Assembly: GCA_016209015.1 (NCBI GenBank)
Contig: JACQWY010000019.1
Coordinates: forward strand, 186,001-250,000
Length of the DNA stretch: 64,000 nt
Direction: 5' to 3'
Source of the DNA: Gammaproteobacteria bacterium
GTDB lineage: Bacteria; Pseudomonadota; Gammaproteobacteria; Ga0077536
The notes beneath the pieces are model-generated. The model did not search any database. It was not told where the DNA came from and worked only from the letters and a program-made list of their open reading frames with translations. This document shows, piece by piece, positions 21,135-30,029 of the stretch. Positions within the stretch are counted from its first letter, which is position 1. The number at the start of each line of letters is the position of its first letter. The position numbers and the translations under genes are program-made.

Positions 21135-21994
21135 AGGTCGCGGCCGCGCAGTATCCCGTCGATTTCCTCGAGAGCTGGGACGCTTTCGCGGTGAAGCTCG
21201 AGCGCTGGGTCGCGGAAGCGGCCACGAACGGCGCGGACCTCCTGCTCTTCCCGGAATACGCCAGCATCGAGCTCACCTCGCTGTTCGGCGCCGAGGTCTA
21301 TTCCTCGCTGCCGCGTCAGCTCGCCGAGCTGCAGACGATCCTGCCCGATTATCTCGCGCTCTTCGCGGAGCTCGCGCGCCGCACCGGCACGCACGTCTGC
21401 GCCGGCAGCTATCCCGTGCGCCACGCCGACGGTCGCTACACGAACCGCTCGTACTTCTTCTGGCCCGACGGCCGCCACGACTGGCAGGAGAAGCTGCAGA
21501 TGACGCGCTTCGAGCGCGAGCGCTGGCACGTCTCGCCGGGCAACGAGCTCAAGGTCTTCGACACCGATCTCGGCCGGCTCGCGATCAACGTCTGTTACGA
21601 CAGCGAGTTCCCGCTGCTCGCGCGGCGCCAGGTCGAGCGCGGCGCGAATCTCGTCCTCGTGCCGAGCTGCACCGACACCGATGCCGGTTACAACCGCGTG
21701 CGCATCGGCTGCCAGGCGCGCGCGCTCGAGAACCAGTGCTACGTCGTGCAAGCGCCGACGGTCGGTGACTGCGACTGGTCCGAGGCGGTCGATCGCAATG
21801 TCGGCGCCGCGGCGATCTATACGCCCGTCGACTACGGATTTCCTGCCGATGGCGTGCTCGCGCAGGGCGTGATGAACACCGCGATGTGGGTCTATGCCGA
21901 CGTCGATCCCGCCGCGATCGCGAGAGTGCGCGACACGGGCCAGGTCTTCAACTATCGCGACTGGGAAGGCCAGTACGGCCCGCTCGGGAGCTGA
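21131..21994 (+). CDS. Carbon-nitrogen hydrolase (nitrilase superfamily)
   Basis: A 287-residue amidase/nitrilase-fold enzyme. The ATG at 21131 overlaps the GNAT stop. The catalytic triad is visible: Glu in LLLFPEYAS (about residue 43), Lys in EKLQMTRFE (about 123) and the nucleophilic Cys in [11 protein letters not shown] (about 157). Probably hydrolyses an amide C-N bond related to whatever the adjacent acyltransferase makes or uses (inference from coupling). Confidence 0.88.
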   Translation: MKVAAAQYPVDFLESWDAFAVKLERWVAEAATNGADLLLFPEYASIELTSLFGAEVYSSLPRQLAELQTILPDYLALFAELARRTGTHVCAGSYPVRHADGRYTNRSYFFWPDGRHDWQEKLQMTRFERERWHVSPGNELKVFDTDLGRLAINVCYDSEFPLLARRQVERGANLVLVPSCTDTDAGYNRVRIGCQARALENQCYVVQAPTVGDCDWSEAVDRNVGAAAIYTPVDYGFPADGVLAQGVMNTAMWVYADVDPAAIARVRDTGQVFNYRDWEGQYGPLGS

Positions 21995-22009
21995 GCCCGG
22001 CGCGGTGCT

Positions 22010-22029
22010 GCCCGAAGCACCCTTCGGGC
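22010..22029 (+). terminator. Hairpin after the SnoaL-GNAT-hydrolase operon
   Basis: GCCCGAAG and CTTCGGGC arms with a CACC loop, 16 bases after the stop and followed by TTACAC. The stem is perfect but the T-tract is weak. Confidence 0.5.
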
Positions 22030-22101
22030 TTACACTACCGGCGGAGCATCGGCGCGACGCCGAGACACCGAACGATACAGACGCAAACGGAGGAGGGTCC
22101 C

Positions 22102-22533
22102 ATGTTGAAGGAGTTCAAGGAATTCGCCATGCGCGGCAACGTCGTCGACATGGCGGTCGGCATCATCATCGGCGCTGCGTTCGGCAAAATCGTCAGCTCG
22201 CTCGTGGAAGACGTGATCATGCCGCCCATCGGCCTCATGCTCGGCAAGGTCGATTTCAGCAATCTCTTCGTCACGTTGCACGAAGGCACGAAAGTGCCTC
22301 CGCCCTATGCCTCGGTCGCGGCGGCGAAGGAAGCGGGCGCGGTCACGCTGAACTACGGTCTGTTCGTCAACAGCGTGATCAGCTTCGTCATCGTCGCCTT
22401 CGCGGTCTTCATGCTGGTGCGTACGATGAACCAGCTCAAGAAGACCGAGCCGCCGCCGCCGGCCGCGCCCGCGGAACCGAGCGGCGAGGAGAAGGTGCTG
22501 CTCGAAATCCGCGATCTGTTGAAGTCACGCTGA
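22102..22533 (+). CDS. mscL: Large-conductance mechanosensitive channel MscL
   Basis: Homopentameric tension-gated pore of the inner membrane that releases solutes on hypo-osmotic shock. The ATG at 22102 has AGGAGG five bases upstream. The 143 residues contain the N-terminal amphipathic helix, the pore helix TM1 ([20 protein letters not shown], about residues 15-34), a periplasmic loop, TM2 ([17 protein letters not shown]) and a charged C-terminal bundle after a Pro/Ala linker. Confidence 0.97.
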   Translation: MLKEFKEFAMRGNVVDMAVGIIIGAAFGKIVSSLVEDVIMPPIGLMLGKVDFSNLFVTLHEGTKVPPPYASVAAAKEAGAVTLNYGLFVNSVISFVIVAFAVFMLVRTMNQLKKTEPPPPAAPAEPSGEEKVLLEIRDLLKSR

Positions 22534-22586
22534 TAATCGCGTGAGCCGGCACGCGCGCCGGCTCTGCCCGCACGAGGGAGCCGCTC

Positions 22587-23384
22587 ATGCCCGCATTCAC
22601 CATCGGCAACGTCACGCTCAACTACCAGATCGACGGTCCCGCCGCCGCGCGCCGCACTGTCGTGCTCTCGAATTCGCTGTCCTCGAATCTGCGCATGTGG
22701 GTGCATCAGGTGCCCGCGCTCGTCGGCGCCGGATTCCGCGTCGTGCGCTACGACAGTCGCGGCCACGGGCTCTCGTCCGCGCCTCCCGGACCCTATTCGA
22801 TCGCCGATCTCGCGACCGACGCGATCGCCTTGATGGACGCGCTCGCGCTCGGTCGCGTGGATTTCTGCGGGCTCTCCATGGGCGGCATGGTCGGCCAGTA
22901 TCTCGGCACGCATCATGCGCAGCGGCTGCACACGCTCACGCTGTGCGCGACGGCCGCGCACATGGGGCCGCGCGAGCTCTGGGACCAGCGCATCGCGACC
23001 GTGCGCGAGAAGGGCATGGCCGGCGTCGCGGACGCGACGATCCAGCGCTGGTTCACCGAGGCGAGCCGTGCGGCGCTTACCGACGACGTCGCGCAGGTGC
23101 GCGCGCAAGTGCTCTCGACGCCCGTCGAAGGCTATTGCGGCTGCTGCGCCGCGATCCGCGACATGGATCAGCGCGAGTCGATCCGCGCCATCGCCGTTCC
23201 GACGCAGATCATCGTCGGCGCGGACGATCCGAGCACGCCGGTCGCGGCCTCCGAGCTCATCCACGAGCGCATCGCCGGCTCGCGGCTCGCGATCATCCCG
23301 GCCGCGCAGCACTTCCTGAACGTCGAGCAGGTCGGCGCTTTCAATGGCGCGCTGCTCGATTTCCTGAACGCGCATCCCGTCTGA
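22587..23384 (+). CDS. Alpha/beta-hydrolase, 3-oxoadipate enol-lactonase-like
   Basis: A 265-residue hydrolase resembling PcaD, which opens 3-oxoadipate enol-lactone in the beta-ketoadipate pathway. Features are LSNSLSSNLRMW, RYDSRGHGLS, the nucleophile elbow FCGLSMGGMVGQ near residue 95, an Asp in VGADDPST and a His in AAQHFLNVE. No other aromatic catabolism gene is nearby, so the pathway assignment is weak. It may be a general esterase. The next gene starts four bases after its stop. Confidence 0.75.
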   Translation: MPAFTIGNVTLNYQIDGPAAARRTVVLSNSLSSNLRMWVHQVPALVGAGFRVVRYDSRGHGLSSAPPGPYSIADLATDAIALMDALALGRVDFCGLSMGGMVGQYLGTHHAQRLHTLTLCATAAHMGPRELWDQRIATVREKGMAGVADATIQRWFTEASRAALTDDVAQVRAQVLSTPVEGYCGCCAAIRDMDQRESIRAIAVPTQIIVGADDPSTPVAASELIHERIAGSRLAIIPAAQHFLNVEQVGAFNGALLDFLNAHPV

Positions 23385-23388
23385 GCCC

Positions 23389-23736
23389 ATGGCGAAGCGC
23401 CGCGCCGTCCGGCCTCCCGACGGCGCGAACCGCAACGAGCGCGTGTGGGCGGTGGTCGCCGCGATTCCGACGGGCCGCGTCGCGACCTACAAGCAGATCG
23501 CCGCGCTCGCCGACTGTCCGGGCCCGACGGGTGCGCGCCAGGTCGGTTACGCACTCGCCGCGCTCGCGGACGGCACGCGCATTCCCTGGCATCGGGTAGT
23601 GAATTCGCGCGGCCGCGTCAGTCCGCGCGGCGCGAGCGACGTGTCCGGGCGCCAGCAGAGCCTGCTCGGCGCGGAAGGCGTAGAATTCGGTCTCGACGGC
23701 GCGATCGACCTCGCGCGCTACGAATGGCGGCCCTGA
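23389..23736 (+). CDS. Alkyltransferase-like protein (ATL), MGMT DNA-binding domain with Trp in place of active Cys
   Basis: A 115-residue protein equal to the C-terminal domain of O6-alkylguanine-DNA alkyltransferase. The helix-turn-helix (VATYKQIAAL) and the active-site strand are present, but the PCHRV signature reads PWHRVV near residue 67. ATL proteins with this Cys-to-Trp change bind O6-alkylguanine, flip it and recruit nucleotide excision repair. Not a catalytic methyltransferase. Confidence 0.9.
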   Translation: MAKRRAVRPPDGANRNERVWAVVAAIPTGRVATYKQIAALADCPGPTGARQVGYALAALADGTRIPWHRVVNSRGRVSPRGASDVSGRQQSLLGAEGVEFGLDGAIDLARYEWRP

Positions 23737-23762
23737 TCGCGCGCGGCCGCCGAGGAGCCTCG

Positions 23763-24158
23763 ATGCAAAGCCCAGCCCCCGCCCGGCGCCGCTTCACCGG
23801 ACCGATCTTCGCGCTCGTCGCCTCGGCCGTGATCATCGCCCACCGCGTGCTCGTCGGAACGAGCGCGCCGGCCGTGATGTGCGAGACGGATCTCGCGCCC
23901 GCGAAAGCGGACGCCGTGATGCTCGGGGCGAGCTGGTGCCGGTATTGCGGCGACGCGCGGCGGCTCTTCACCGAGAAGCACGTCAGCTACTGCGAATACG
24001 ACGTCGAGGAATCGCAGCGCGGCGCGGAGTTGTATCAGAAGAGCCGCTTGCAGGGACTGCCCATCATCTACATCGGCCAGTCGATGTTCGTCGGCTTCGA
24101 TCGCGACGCCCTGATGCAGGCCATCCAGGCCTTGCCCAAACCGCCGCTCGGCACCTGA
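23763..24158 (+). CDS. Membrane-anchored glutaredoxin-like protein
   Basis: A 131-residue protein with a basic N-terminus and one hydrophobic helix (about residues 13-30) followed by a glutaredoxin fold. The redox motif is CRYC in GASWCRYCGDAR, followed by the cis-proline segment QGLPIIYIG. The start ATG at 23763 has AGGAG about seven bases upstream. Probably a periplasm-facing thiol-disulfide protein; the partner is unknown. Convergent with the pyrK-like gene seven bases away. Confidence 0.8.
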   Translation: MQSPAPARRRFTGPIFALVASAVIIAHRVLVGTSAPAVMCETDLAPAKADAVMLGASWCRYCGDARRLFTEKHVSYCEYDVEESQRGAELYQKSRLQGLPIIYIGQSMFVGFDRDALMQAIQALPKPPLGT

Positions 24159-24165
24159 TCCCCGG

Positions 24166-25047
24166 TTACTGGAACACCACGCTCGCCGCGTCGAACACCG
24201 GCCCGTCCACGCATACCCGCTTCATCGCGCGTCCGGCGGGCGTCTCGACGCCGACCACGCAGCCCGCACAGCCGCCGACCGCGCAGGCCATGTATTCCTC
24301 GAGCGAGATCCGTCCGGGCAGCGCGTAGTCGCGGCACAGCGCCGCGACGGCTTTCAACATCGGCGTCGGGCCGCAGGCGAACACTTCGACTTCCGCGCGC
24401 GCGTCCGCCGGCAGCGCCTCCAGCCAGGTGCGCGCGAGATCGGTCACGTAGCCTTCGAAGCAGCCCGGGAACCCCGCGCCGCTCGCGAGACGGCAGGCGA
24501 TACCCCAGTCCTCGAGCAGCGGCATCGTCGCAATCGTCGCGGGCGGCACGCCCGGCACCATGATCCGCGAGGGCCGTGCCTGGAACGGGAACGGCACTTC
24601 GGAGCCCATGATGACGAACGGCGCGAGCGTCTTCTCGCGCTTCATCGCCTCGGCGAGGAATACCATCGGCGGGATGCCGACGCCGCCGCCGATGAGCAGC
24701 GGCCGGCGCTTGCCCGACGGCTCGAACGGCACGCCGATCGGTCCGAGCAGGTTCAACTGCTCACCGGGCTTCGCCTGTGCCAGCAGTTCCGTGCCGTGGC
24801 CGTGGACCTTGAACAGGATCTCGATTTCGCCGCGCGCCGGATTCGCCCGCATGATCGACATCGGGCGGCGCATGGGCAGTCGCGGCGCGCAGCGCACGTG
24901 CAGAAACGAACCGGGCAGGGCGCGCGCGGCGATGCGCGGCGCGGCGAGCTTCATCCAGTGCTGACGGCCGGCGTGTGCGACCGATTCCAGCACCTCGGCG
25001 TCCTCGACGAGGATCGTGTCGCGATGCGGCCGCGCGGGCATGTTCAT
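24166..25047 (-). CDS. PyrK-like iron-sulfur/FAD reductase subunit (dihydroorotate dehydrogenase electron-transfer type)
   Basis: A 293-residue ferredoxin-reductase-fold protein. Start ATG at 25047 with GGAG eight bases upstream. The FAD site is around RRPMSIMR, the NAD-binding GGGVGIPP is near residue 124, CGPTPML lies toward the end and the C-terminal [2Fe-2S] cluster has Cys spacing CX4CX2CX12C (ACAVGGCAGC, then RVC). Known PyrK transfers electrons from PyrD type 1B to NAD. It follows pyrC' by about 20 bp, but no pyrD is present in the window, so its partner may be elsewhere or may not be PyrD. Confidence 0.85.
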   Translation of the reverse strand: MNMPARPHRDTILVEDAEVLESVAHAGRQHWMKLAAPRIAARALPGSFLHVRCAPRLPMRRPMSIMRANPARGEIEILFKVHGHGTELLAQAKPGEQLNLLGPIGVPFEPSGKRRPLLIGGGVGIPPMVFLAEAMKREKTLAPFVIMGSEVPFPFQARPSRIMVPGVPPATIATMPLLEDWGIACRLASGAGFPGCFEGYVTDLARTWLEALPADARAEVEVFACGPTPMLKAVAALCRDYALPGRISLEEYMACAVGGCAGCVVGVETPAGRAMKRVCVDGPVFDAASVVFQ

Positions 25048-25067
25048 GGCGTCGTCTCCGGGCGCGC

Positions 25068-26357
25068 TCAGCGGCGCGCGTCGAGGCCATCGTGGACGAT
25101 GCGTCCATCGACGATGGTCATCATCACCTTGCCGGTGAGCTTGCGGCCGAGCCAGGGTGAATTCTTGCCGGCGCTCGCGAGCGCGGCCGCGCTCGCCGTC
25201 CATTCCGCGCGCGGATTGAACACGCAGATATCCGCCGGCTGGCCCGGGCTCAGATCGCCGCCCGTCTGTCCGAGCACGCGGTGCGGTGCGACGCTCGCCG
25301 CGCGGATCGCAGCCGGCAGATCGAACAACCCGCGCTCCGCGCATTCGAGCAGCGCCGGCAGGAAAGCGTCGAGCGTCGAGGCGCCGGCTTCCGTCAGCAT
25401 GAAGGGCGCTGCCTTCGCGTCCGCGTCGTGTGGTTCGTGATAGGGACAGATCGCGTCGATCTGCCCGCGCTTCACGCCGAGGCCCAGGCCCGCGCGATCG
25501 CGCTCGGAGCGGAGCGGCGGACGCACGTGGAGATTCGCGTCGTAGCCGTCGACGTCCTCGTCGGTGAAGCAGAGGTTCATGATGCCGACGTCGGCGCTGA
25601 CCGGCAGACCCGCCTTGCGCGCATCCGCGATCACTTTGACGGACGCCGCGCTCGACAGCCGGCAGAAGTGCGCGGTCACGCCCGTCTCGGCGACGAGCGC
25701 GATGTCGCGCTGGATGGCGATCGTCTCCGCGGCGCCGGGAATGCCGGCGACGCCGAGCCGCGTGCTCGTCGCGCCCTCGTGCATCGCGCCCTGGCGGCCG
25801 AGCCAGTGATCCTCGGACTGCAGGAAAACGGTGAGCCCCGCCGTCGCGGCGTAGGCGAGCGCGTTGCGCAGCACCGTCGTGTCGACGATCGCGCGCTCGA
25901 CGTTCGTCACGCCGACGCAGCCGCCGTCCTTCAAGGCCTGCATCTCGGCGAGCACCTTGCCCTCGAGACCGACGGTCAACGCGCCGAGATAGCGCACCCG
26001 CGCCGCGCGCGTACGCGCAGCACGCTGGTTCACGTGCTCGGCGACCGCGGGCGTATCCATGACAGGCTGGGTATCGGGGGTGCAGACGATCGTCGTGAAA
26101 CCGTTCGCGGCGGCCGCGCGCGCCTCGCTCGCGATCGTCGCCTTGTGCTCGAAGCCCGGCTCGCGCATGCGCGCACCGAGCTCGACGAAACCGGGGCAGA
26201 CCACGAGGCCCGCCGCGTCGATCACCCATTCGGCGTTGAAGCCGCGCGGCGCGCGGCCGATCGCGGCGATGCGGCCGTGGTCGACGAAGACGTCGCAGAT
26301 TTCGTCGCGCTCGTTCGCCGGGTCGATGACGCGCCCGCCGCGGATGCGGATGGTCAT
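25068..26357 (-). CDS. pyrX: Non-catalytic dihydroorotase homologue PyrC' (PyrX type), ATCase partner
   Basis: A 429-residue member of the class I dihydroorotase family. The metal-binding HxH of active enzymes is replaced: the segment reads [15 protein letters not shown], with no His. In Pseudomonas the corresponding pyrC' product is catalytically dead but required to assemble active aspartate carbamoyltransferase with PyrB. The ATG at 26357 overlaps the pyrB stop by four bases, consistent with stoichiometric co-assembly. An active dihydroorotase must be encoded elsewhere (inference). Confidence 0.9.
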   Translation of the reverse strand: MTIRIRGGRVIDPANERDEICDVFVDHGRIAAIGRAPRGFNAEWVIDAAGLVVCPGFVELGARMREPGFEHKATIASEARAAAANGFTTIVCTPDTQPVMDTPAVAEHVNQRAARTRAARVRYLGALTVGLEGKVLAEMQALKDGGCVGVTNVERAIVDTTVLRNALAYAATAGLTVFLQSEDHWLGRQGAMHEGATSTRLGVAGIPGAAETIAIQRDIALVAETGVTAHFCRLSSAASVKVIADARKAGLPVSADVGIMNLCFTDEDVDGYDANLHVRPPLRSERDRAGLGLGVKRGQIDAICPYHEPHDADAKAAPFMLTEAGASTLDAFLPALLECAERGLFDLPAAIRAASVAPHRVLGQTGGDLSPGQPADICVFNPRAEWTASAAALASAGKNSPWLGRKLTGKVMMTIVDGRIVHDGLDARR

Positions 26358-27328
26358 GCCGCGCTCCCCACGGCCTGCGTGCCCATCACCATCGACATCA
26401 CGGCCATGCGCACCGCGATGCCGTTCGTCACCTGCTGGAGGATGACCGACTGCAGACCGTCGGCGACGGCCGAGTCGATTTCGACGCCGCGGTTGATCGG
26501 CCCGGGGTGCATGACGATCGCGTCCTTCGCGGCGAGTTTGAGCCGCTTCTCGGTGAGACCGTAGACGCGGAAGTATTCGTGCGCGCTCGGCAGAAGCGCG
26601 CTCTGCATGCGCTCCTGCTGGAGGCGCAGCATGATCACGACGTCGGCGTCGGCGATGCCTTCGTCGAAACGGTGGAATACCTTCACGCCCATGGCCTCGA
26701 TTTGCGGCGGGATGAGCGTGCGCGGGCCGACGACGCGCACTTCCGGCACCCCGAGGATCTTCAGCGCGTGGATCTCGGAGCGCGCGACGCGCGAATGCGC
26801 GACGTCGCCGACGATCGCGACCGTGAGATCCTCGAAGCGCTTCTTGAGCCGGCGGATCGTGAAGCAGTCGAGCATCGCCTGTGTCGGGTGCTCGTGGCGG
26901 CCGTCGCCGCCGTTGACGACGCTGATGTGCGGTGCGACCTGGCTCGCGATATAGGCCGCGGCGCCGCTCGTCTGATGCCGCACGACGAACATGTCGCACT
27001 GCATGGCCTCGAGGTTGCGCAGCGTGTCGGCGAGCGATTCGCCCTTCTTCGCCGAGCTCGATTCGATGTTCAGGTTCAACACGTCGGCCGAGAGGCGCTT
27101 CGCGGCAAGATCGAAAGTCGTGCGCGTGCGCGTGCTCGGCTCGAAGAAGAGATTCACGACGGTCTTGCCGCGGAGCAGCGGCACTTTCTTCACGGCGCGG
27201 TCGCCCACCGGCGCGAAGCGCTCGGCGTTGTCGAGGATTTGCGTGAGGAGATCGCGGGACAAGCCCTCGATGCCGAGGAAATGTTTCAGGCGACCCTCGG
27301 CGTCGAGCTGGATGTTGGCCTGTCTCAT
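26354..27328 (-). CDS. pyrB: Aspartate carbamoyltransferase catalytic subunit
   Basis: Condenses carbamoyl phosphate with aspartate, the committed step of pyrimidine synthesis. The 324 residues include the carbamoyl-phosphate site [11 protein letters not shown] near residue 65, HPTQAMLD near 145 and the C-terminal [10 protein letters not shown]. The N-terminal extension before [10 protein letters not shown] fits the pseudomonad type, which carries regulatory nucleotide sites and pairs with PyrC'. Follows pyrR by 38 bp. Confidence 0.96.
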   Translation of the reverse strand: MRQANIQLDAEGRLKHFLGIEGLSRDLLTQILDNAERFAPVGDRAVKKVPLLRGKTVVNLFFEPSTRTRTTFDLAAKRLSADVLNLNIESSSAKKGESLADTLRNLEAMQCDMFVVRHQTSGAAAYIASQVAPHISVVNGGDGRHEHPTQAMLDCFTIRRLKKRFEDLTVAIVGDVAHSRVARSEIHALKILGVPEVRVVGPRTLIPPQIEAMGVKVFHRFDEGIADADVVIMLRLQQERMQSALLPSAHEYFRVYGLTEKRLKLAAKDAIVMHPGPINRGVEIDSAVADGLQSVILQQVTNGIAVRMAVMSMVMGTQAVGSAA

Positions 27329-27366
27329 GTCCGTGCTGAGCTGAACGCGCGCGTCGCACGCGGCGT

Positions 27367-27876
27367 TTAGTGTTTCGCTTTCGTGAATTCGAGCCTGAGC
27401 GGCTCCGGCCCGGTGAGTTTAGCATGCTCGCGCGCGGTCAAGGAGAGATGCGCACCGACGACGTCGGCCTGGATCGGCAGCTCGCGCCCGCTGCGTGCGC
27501 ACAGCACGGCGAGCGAGATCGAGGCCGGCCGGCCGTAATCGAAAATCTCGTTCATCGCCGCGCGGATCGTGCGGCCCGTATAGAGGATGTCGTCGACGAG
27601 CACGAGATGCCGATCGTCGACGTCGAACGGCAGGTGCGAGGGCTCGACCGTCGGGTGCATGCCGATGCGGCTGAAGTCGTCGCGGTAGAACGCGATGTTG
27701 AGCTCGCCGACCGGCTGCTCGAGGCCGAGCAGGGCATGCAGGCGCCGCGCGATCCACACTCCGCCGGTGCGGATGCCTATCAGCGCGGGGTCCTGGATTT
27801 CGAGCGCGGCGAAGCGCTCGCTGAGCGCCGTCGCCATGCCGGCGATCAGTGCTTCGATGTCGTAGTCCTGAGCCAT
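27367..27876 (-). CDS. pyrR: PyrR: uracil phosphoribosyltransferase / pyrimidine regulator
   Basis: A 169-residue PRTase-fold protein with the PRPP motif [16 protein letters not shown] near residue 90 and the uracil-site segment [10 protein letters not shown] near 34. In Firmicutes PyrR binds pyr mRNA to attenuate transcription; in Pseudomonas-type operons it precedes pyrB and regulates it by a less clear mechanism. The 38-bp pyrR-pyrB gap is too short for a full attenuator. One base separates it from ruvX. Confidence 0.94.
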   Translation of the reverse strand: MAQDYDIEALIAGMATALSERFAALEIQDPALIGIRTGGVWIARRLHALLGLEQPVGELNIAFYRDDFSRIGMHPTVEPSHLPFDVDDRHLVLVDDILYTGRTIRAAMNEIFDYGRPASISLAVLCARSGRELPIQADVVGAHLSLTAREHAKLTGPEPLRLEFTKAKH

Positions 27877-27877
27877 T

Positions 27878-28303
27878 TCAATGCGTCCGTTCCACAGTTT
27901 GATGTTCGAGCCAGCTCGCGAGGATGAGCGCCGCGGCGCGCGCGTCGAGCCCGGGTCCGCCCGTGCGCGGTCCGGCCTGCAGAGCCCCGTGCGAGGACAG
28001 CGTCTCGTCCACGAATTCGACCGGCAGCCGGTAGCGCGCGTGCAGGCGTCGCGCGAAGCGCTCGACGGCGGGCTTCAGCGCGTGCGGGGCGCCGTCGGCA
28101 GTTCGAGGCATGCCGACGACGAGCTTCTCCGGCTGCCATTGCGCGATGAGCCGCGCGAGCGCGTTCCAGTCCGGCTGGCCGTGTTCCGCGGGCAGCGTCG
28201 CGAGCGGATTCGCCGTCGCGGTGAGCGTCTGTCCGACCGCCACGCCGATGCGCTTCTCGCCGAAGTCGAAACCGAGCGCGGTCAGGATGCCGGCCGGGCT
28301 CAC
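27878..28303 (-). CDS. ruvX: Holliday-junction resolvase-like protein RuvX/YqgF
   Basis: A 141-residue RNase H-fold nuclease of the YqgF family, implicated in 16S rRNA 5'-end processing and junction resolution. The signature ALGFDFGEKRIGVAVGQT is at the N-terminus, with VVGMPR and VDETLSSHGA farther on supplying acidic residues. The start is a GTG at 28303 overlapping the yqgE stop (GTGA). Confidence 0.94.
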   Translation of the reverse strand: MSPAGILTALGFDFGEKRIGVAVGQTLTATANPLATLPAEHGQPDWNALARLIAQWQPEKLVVGMPRTADGAPHALKPAVERFARRLHARYRLPVEFVDETLSSHGALQAGPRTGGPGLDARAAALILASWLEHQTVERTH

Positions 28304-28860
28304 GCGTGGCCGACGTCCTGCGAGAGCAGTACGAGATCGATGCCGAGCTTCGCCGCGGCGCGCTCCCAGCGGCTCTCCGGCGGCGCGCGGAAGATGATGT
28401 CCGCGTCGGCCGGGCCGCTCAGCCAGGCGTTCTGCGCGATCTCCTGCTCGAGCTGCCCGGCGCCCCAGCCCGCATAGCCGAGTGCGACGAGCGTTTCGCG
28501 CGGTCCGCTGCCGTTCGAGATCGCTTCGAGGATTTCGCGCGAGGTAGAGACGCCGACCTCCTCGGAGACATGGATCGTGGAGCCCCAGTCCGTGCCGGGC
28601 CGGTGGATGATGAAGCCGCGATCGCGGTGCACCGGTCCACCCTGGAAGACGGGCTGCTGATTGATGGCGGGGTTCTCGCTCTCGAGCTGCATCTGCGCGA
28701 GCACTTCGCCGAGATCGATGTTCATCGGCCGGTTGATGACGATGCCCATGGCCCCGTCGTCGTTGTGCGCACACACGAGCGTCACCGTCCGCGAAAAGTT
28801 CGGATCCGCGAGCGAGGGCATCGCGATCAGGAAGTGATTCGTCAGATCGAGCGTGCGCAT
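28300..28860 (-). CDS. yqgE: YqgE/AlgH family protein (DUF179)
   Basis: A 186-residue member of the DUF179 family. The ATG at 28860 begins MRTLDLTNHFLIAMPSL, the conserved N-terminus, followed by VCAHNDDGAMGIVINRP and FQGGPVHRDRGFI. In Pseudomonas the homologue AlgH has been tied to alginate and exoproduct control, but the biochemical role is unsettled. Always neighbour to ruvX in gammaproteobacteria. Confidence 0.94.
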   Translation of the reverse strand: MRTLDLTNHFLIAMPSLADPNFSRTVTLVCAHNDDGAMGIVINRPMNIDLGEVLAQMQLESENPAINQQPVFQGGPVHRDRGFIIHRPGTDWGSTIHVSEEVGVSTSREILEAISNGSGPRETLVALGYAGWGAGQLEQEIAQNAWLSGPADADIIFRAPPESRWERAAAKLGIDLVLLSQDVGHA

Positions 28861-28956
28861 GTCCCTAGTATTCCCGCGCCGGGGCGCGGTGACAAGGGAA
28901 GCGGAACCCGCGCCGGGCAAAGGATCGTTGCGCCCGCACCACGCGCACGACAGGGC

Positions 28957-29970
28957 TCAATCGTGGGCCGTGAACTGCTCCGAGGCGAGGAACTTCCAGG
29001 TCCGCGTGACGTGCAGGACGTCGACCTGCTTGCGGATGTCGTCGGGGAACTGCGCGAACGGCGCCGCGAGCTCGACGATGCGCACCGCCGCGTCGTCGAG
29101 CACCTTGTGACCCGAGGACTTGCGCACGACGATTTCGATGACCGTGCCGTCCGGCCTGAGCGCGACGTCGAGGAGCAGACTCCCCGAGAGCTTGCGCTGC
29201 CGCGCTTCGTCCGGGTAGTTGAGATTGCCGATGCGCTCCACCTTCGCGCGCCAGGCCTCCATGTAGGCCGCGTACTGGTATTCCTGGGTGCTCGCCGAAA
29301 TGAATTTCTGGCGCGGCCGCTTCGCACGCGTCTCGAGGCGTTGCTGCAACTCCGAGTTCAGGCTCGCGAGCGCGAAGGAGCGCGTGATGAGCTGCTCGGC
29401 GGTGGGCAGCGGCGGGCTGTCGATCGCGGCGTGAGCCTGCACCTCGGGCGTGCCGCCGGCGGCTTCGGCGGGCGCGGTCTCCGCGGTCGGCGCGGGCGTC
29501 GGCTTCGGCAGCTCCGCGATCTGGGCGGGCTGCACGAGCTTCGCCTCCTTCGGCGGTGCGGCCTTTTCCTTCTTCGGTTTCGGCGCGGGCGGTGCGGGCG
29601 GGGCCGCGACGGGCGGTGCCGGAGTCTCGGCCGGCGCCTCCGCCGGCTGCGGCGGCGCCGCGGCCGCGGCGACCGCGGCGACGGGCGCGGGGATCGGCGC
29701 TTCGGTGGGCGTCGAGGGACGCTCCGCGGTCTCGCTGTCCCCACCGCCCTTGAGGTTCGCCTGGGCGAGCAGATCCGCTTTCTCGGGCGCCGTGTCGGAT
29801 TTTTGATTGACGAGCGTGACGTCGAGCGACTCGTAGCGCGCTGGGCGTTTCTTCTCCGGCGCGAAGCTCACGCCGAGCACGATCATCGCGTGCACGATGA
29901 TCGCCACGCAGAGCGTGAGCCCGAGACGGTCGGAGGGCTGGATCGGTCGTCCCAGGGCGGCTGTCGTCAT
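28957..29970 (-). CDS. tonB: TonB-family energy transducer
   Basis: A 337-residue inner-membrane protein. The N-terminal anchor helix is LGLTLCVAIIVHAMIVLGV (about residues 18-36). A long Pro/Ala/Lys-rich periplasmic spacer covers about 70-170, and the C-terminal TonB domain has GNLNYPDEARQRKLSGSLLL and GTVIEIVV near 265-295. Couples proton-motive force to outer-membrane transporters, or to pilus function: tonB3, in the same gshB-yqgE setting of P. aeruginosa, is linked to twitching. Start ATG at 29970. Confidence 0.9.
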   Translation of the reverse strand: MTTAALGRPIQPSDRLGLTLCVAIIVHAMIVLGVSFAPEKKRPARYESLDVTLVNQKSDTAPEKADLLAQANLKGGGDSETAERPSTPTEAPIPAPVAAVAAAAAPPQPAEAPAETPAPPVAAPPAPPAPKPKKEKAAPPKEAKLVQPAQIAELPKPTPAPTAETAPAEAAGGTPEVQAHAAIDSPPLPTAEQLITRSFALASLNSELQQRLETRAKRPRQKFISASTQEYQYAAYMEAWRAKVERIGNLNYPDEARQRKLSGSLLLDVALRPDGTVIEIVVRKSSGHKVLDDAAVRIVELAAPFAQFPDDIRKQVDVLHVTRTWKFLASEQFTAHD

Positions 29971-30029
29971 GCGCGTCTTCACCCGGAGTGCTGGTGCATG
30001 GACAACGTGACCGGTCGCACGTTCCTCGA

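Noticed and set aside
24166-27425. Apparent giant fusions of pyrK-like, pyrC' and pyrB frames
   Set aside because: These come from long open shadow frames upstream of the real starts. Internal starts with Shine-Dalgarno sites or ATGA overlaps separate the genes.
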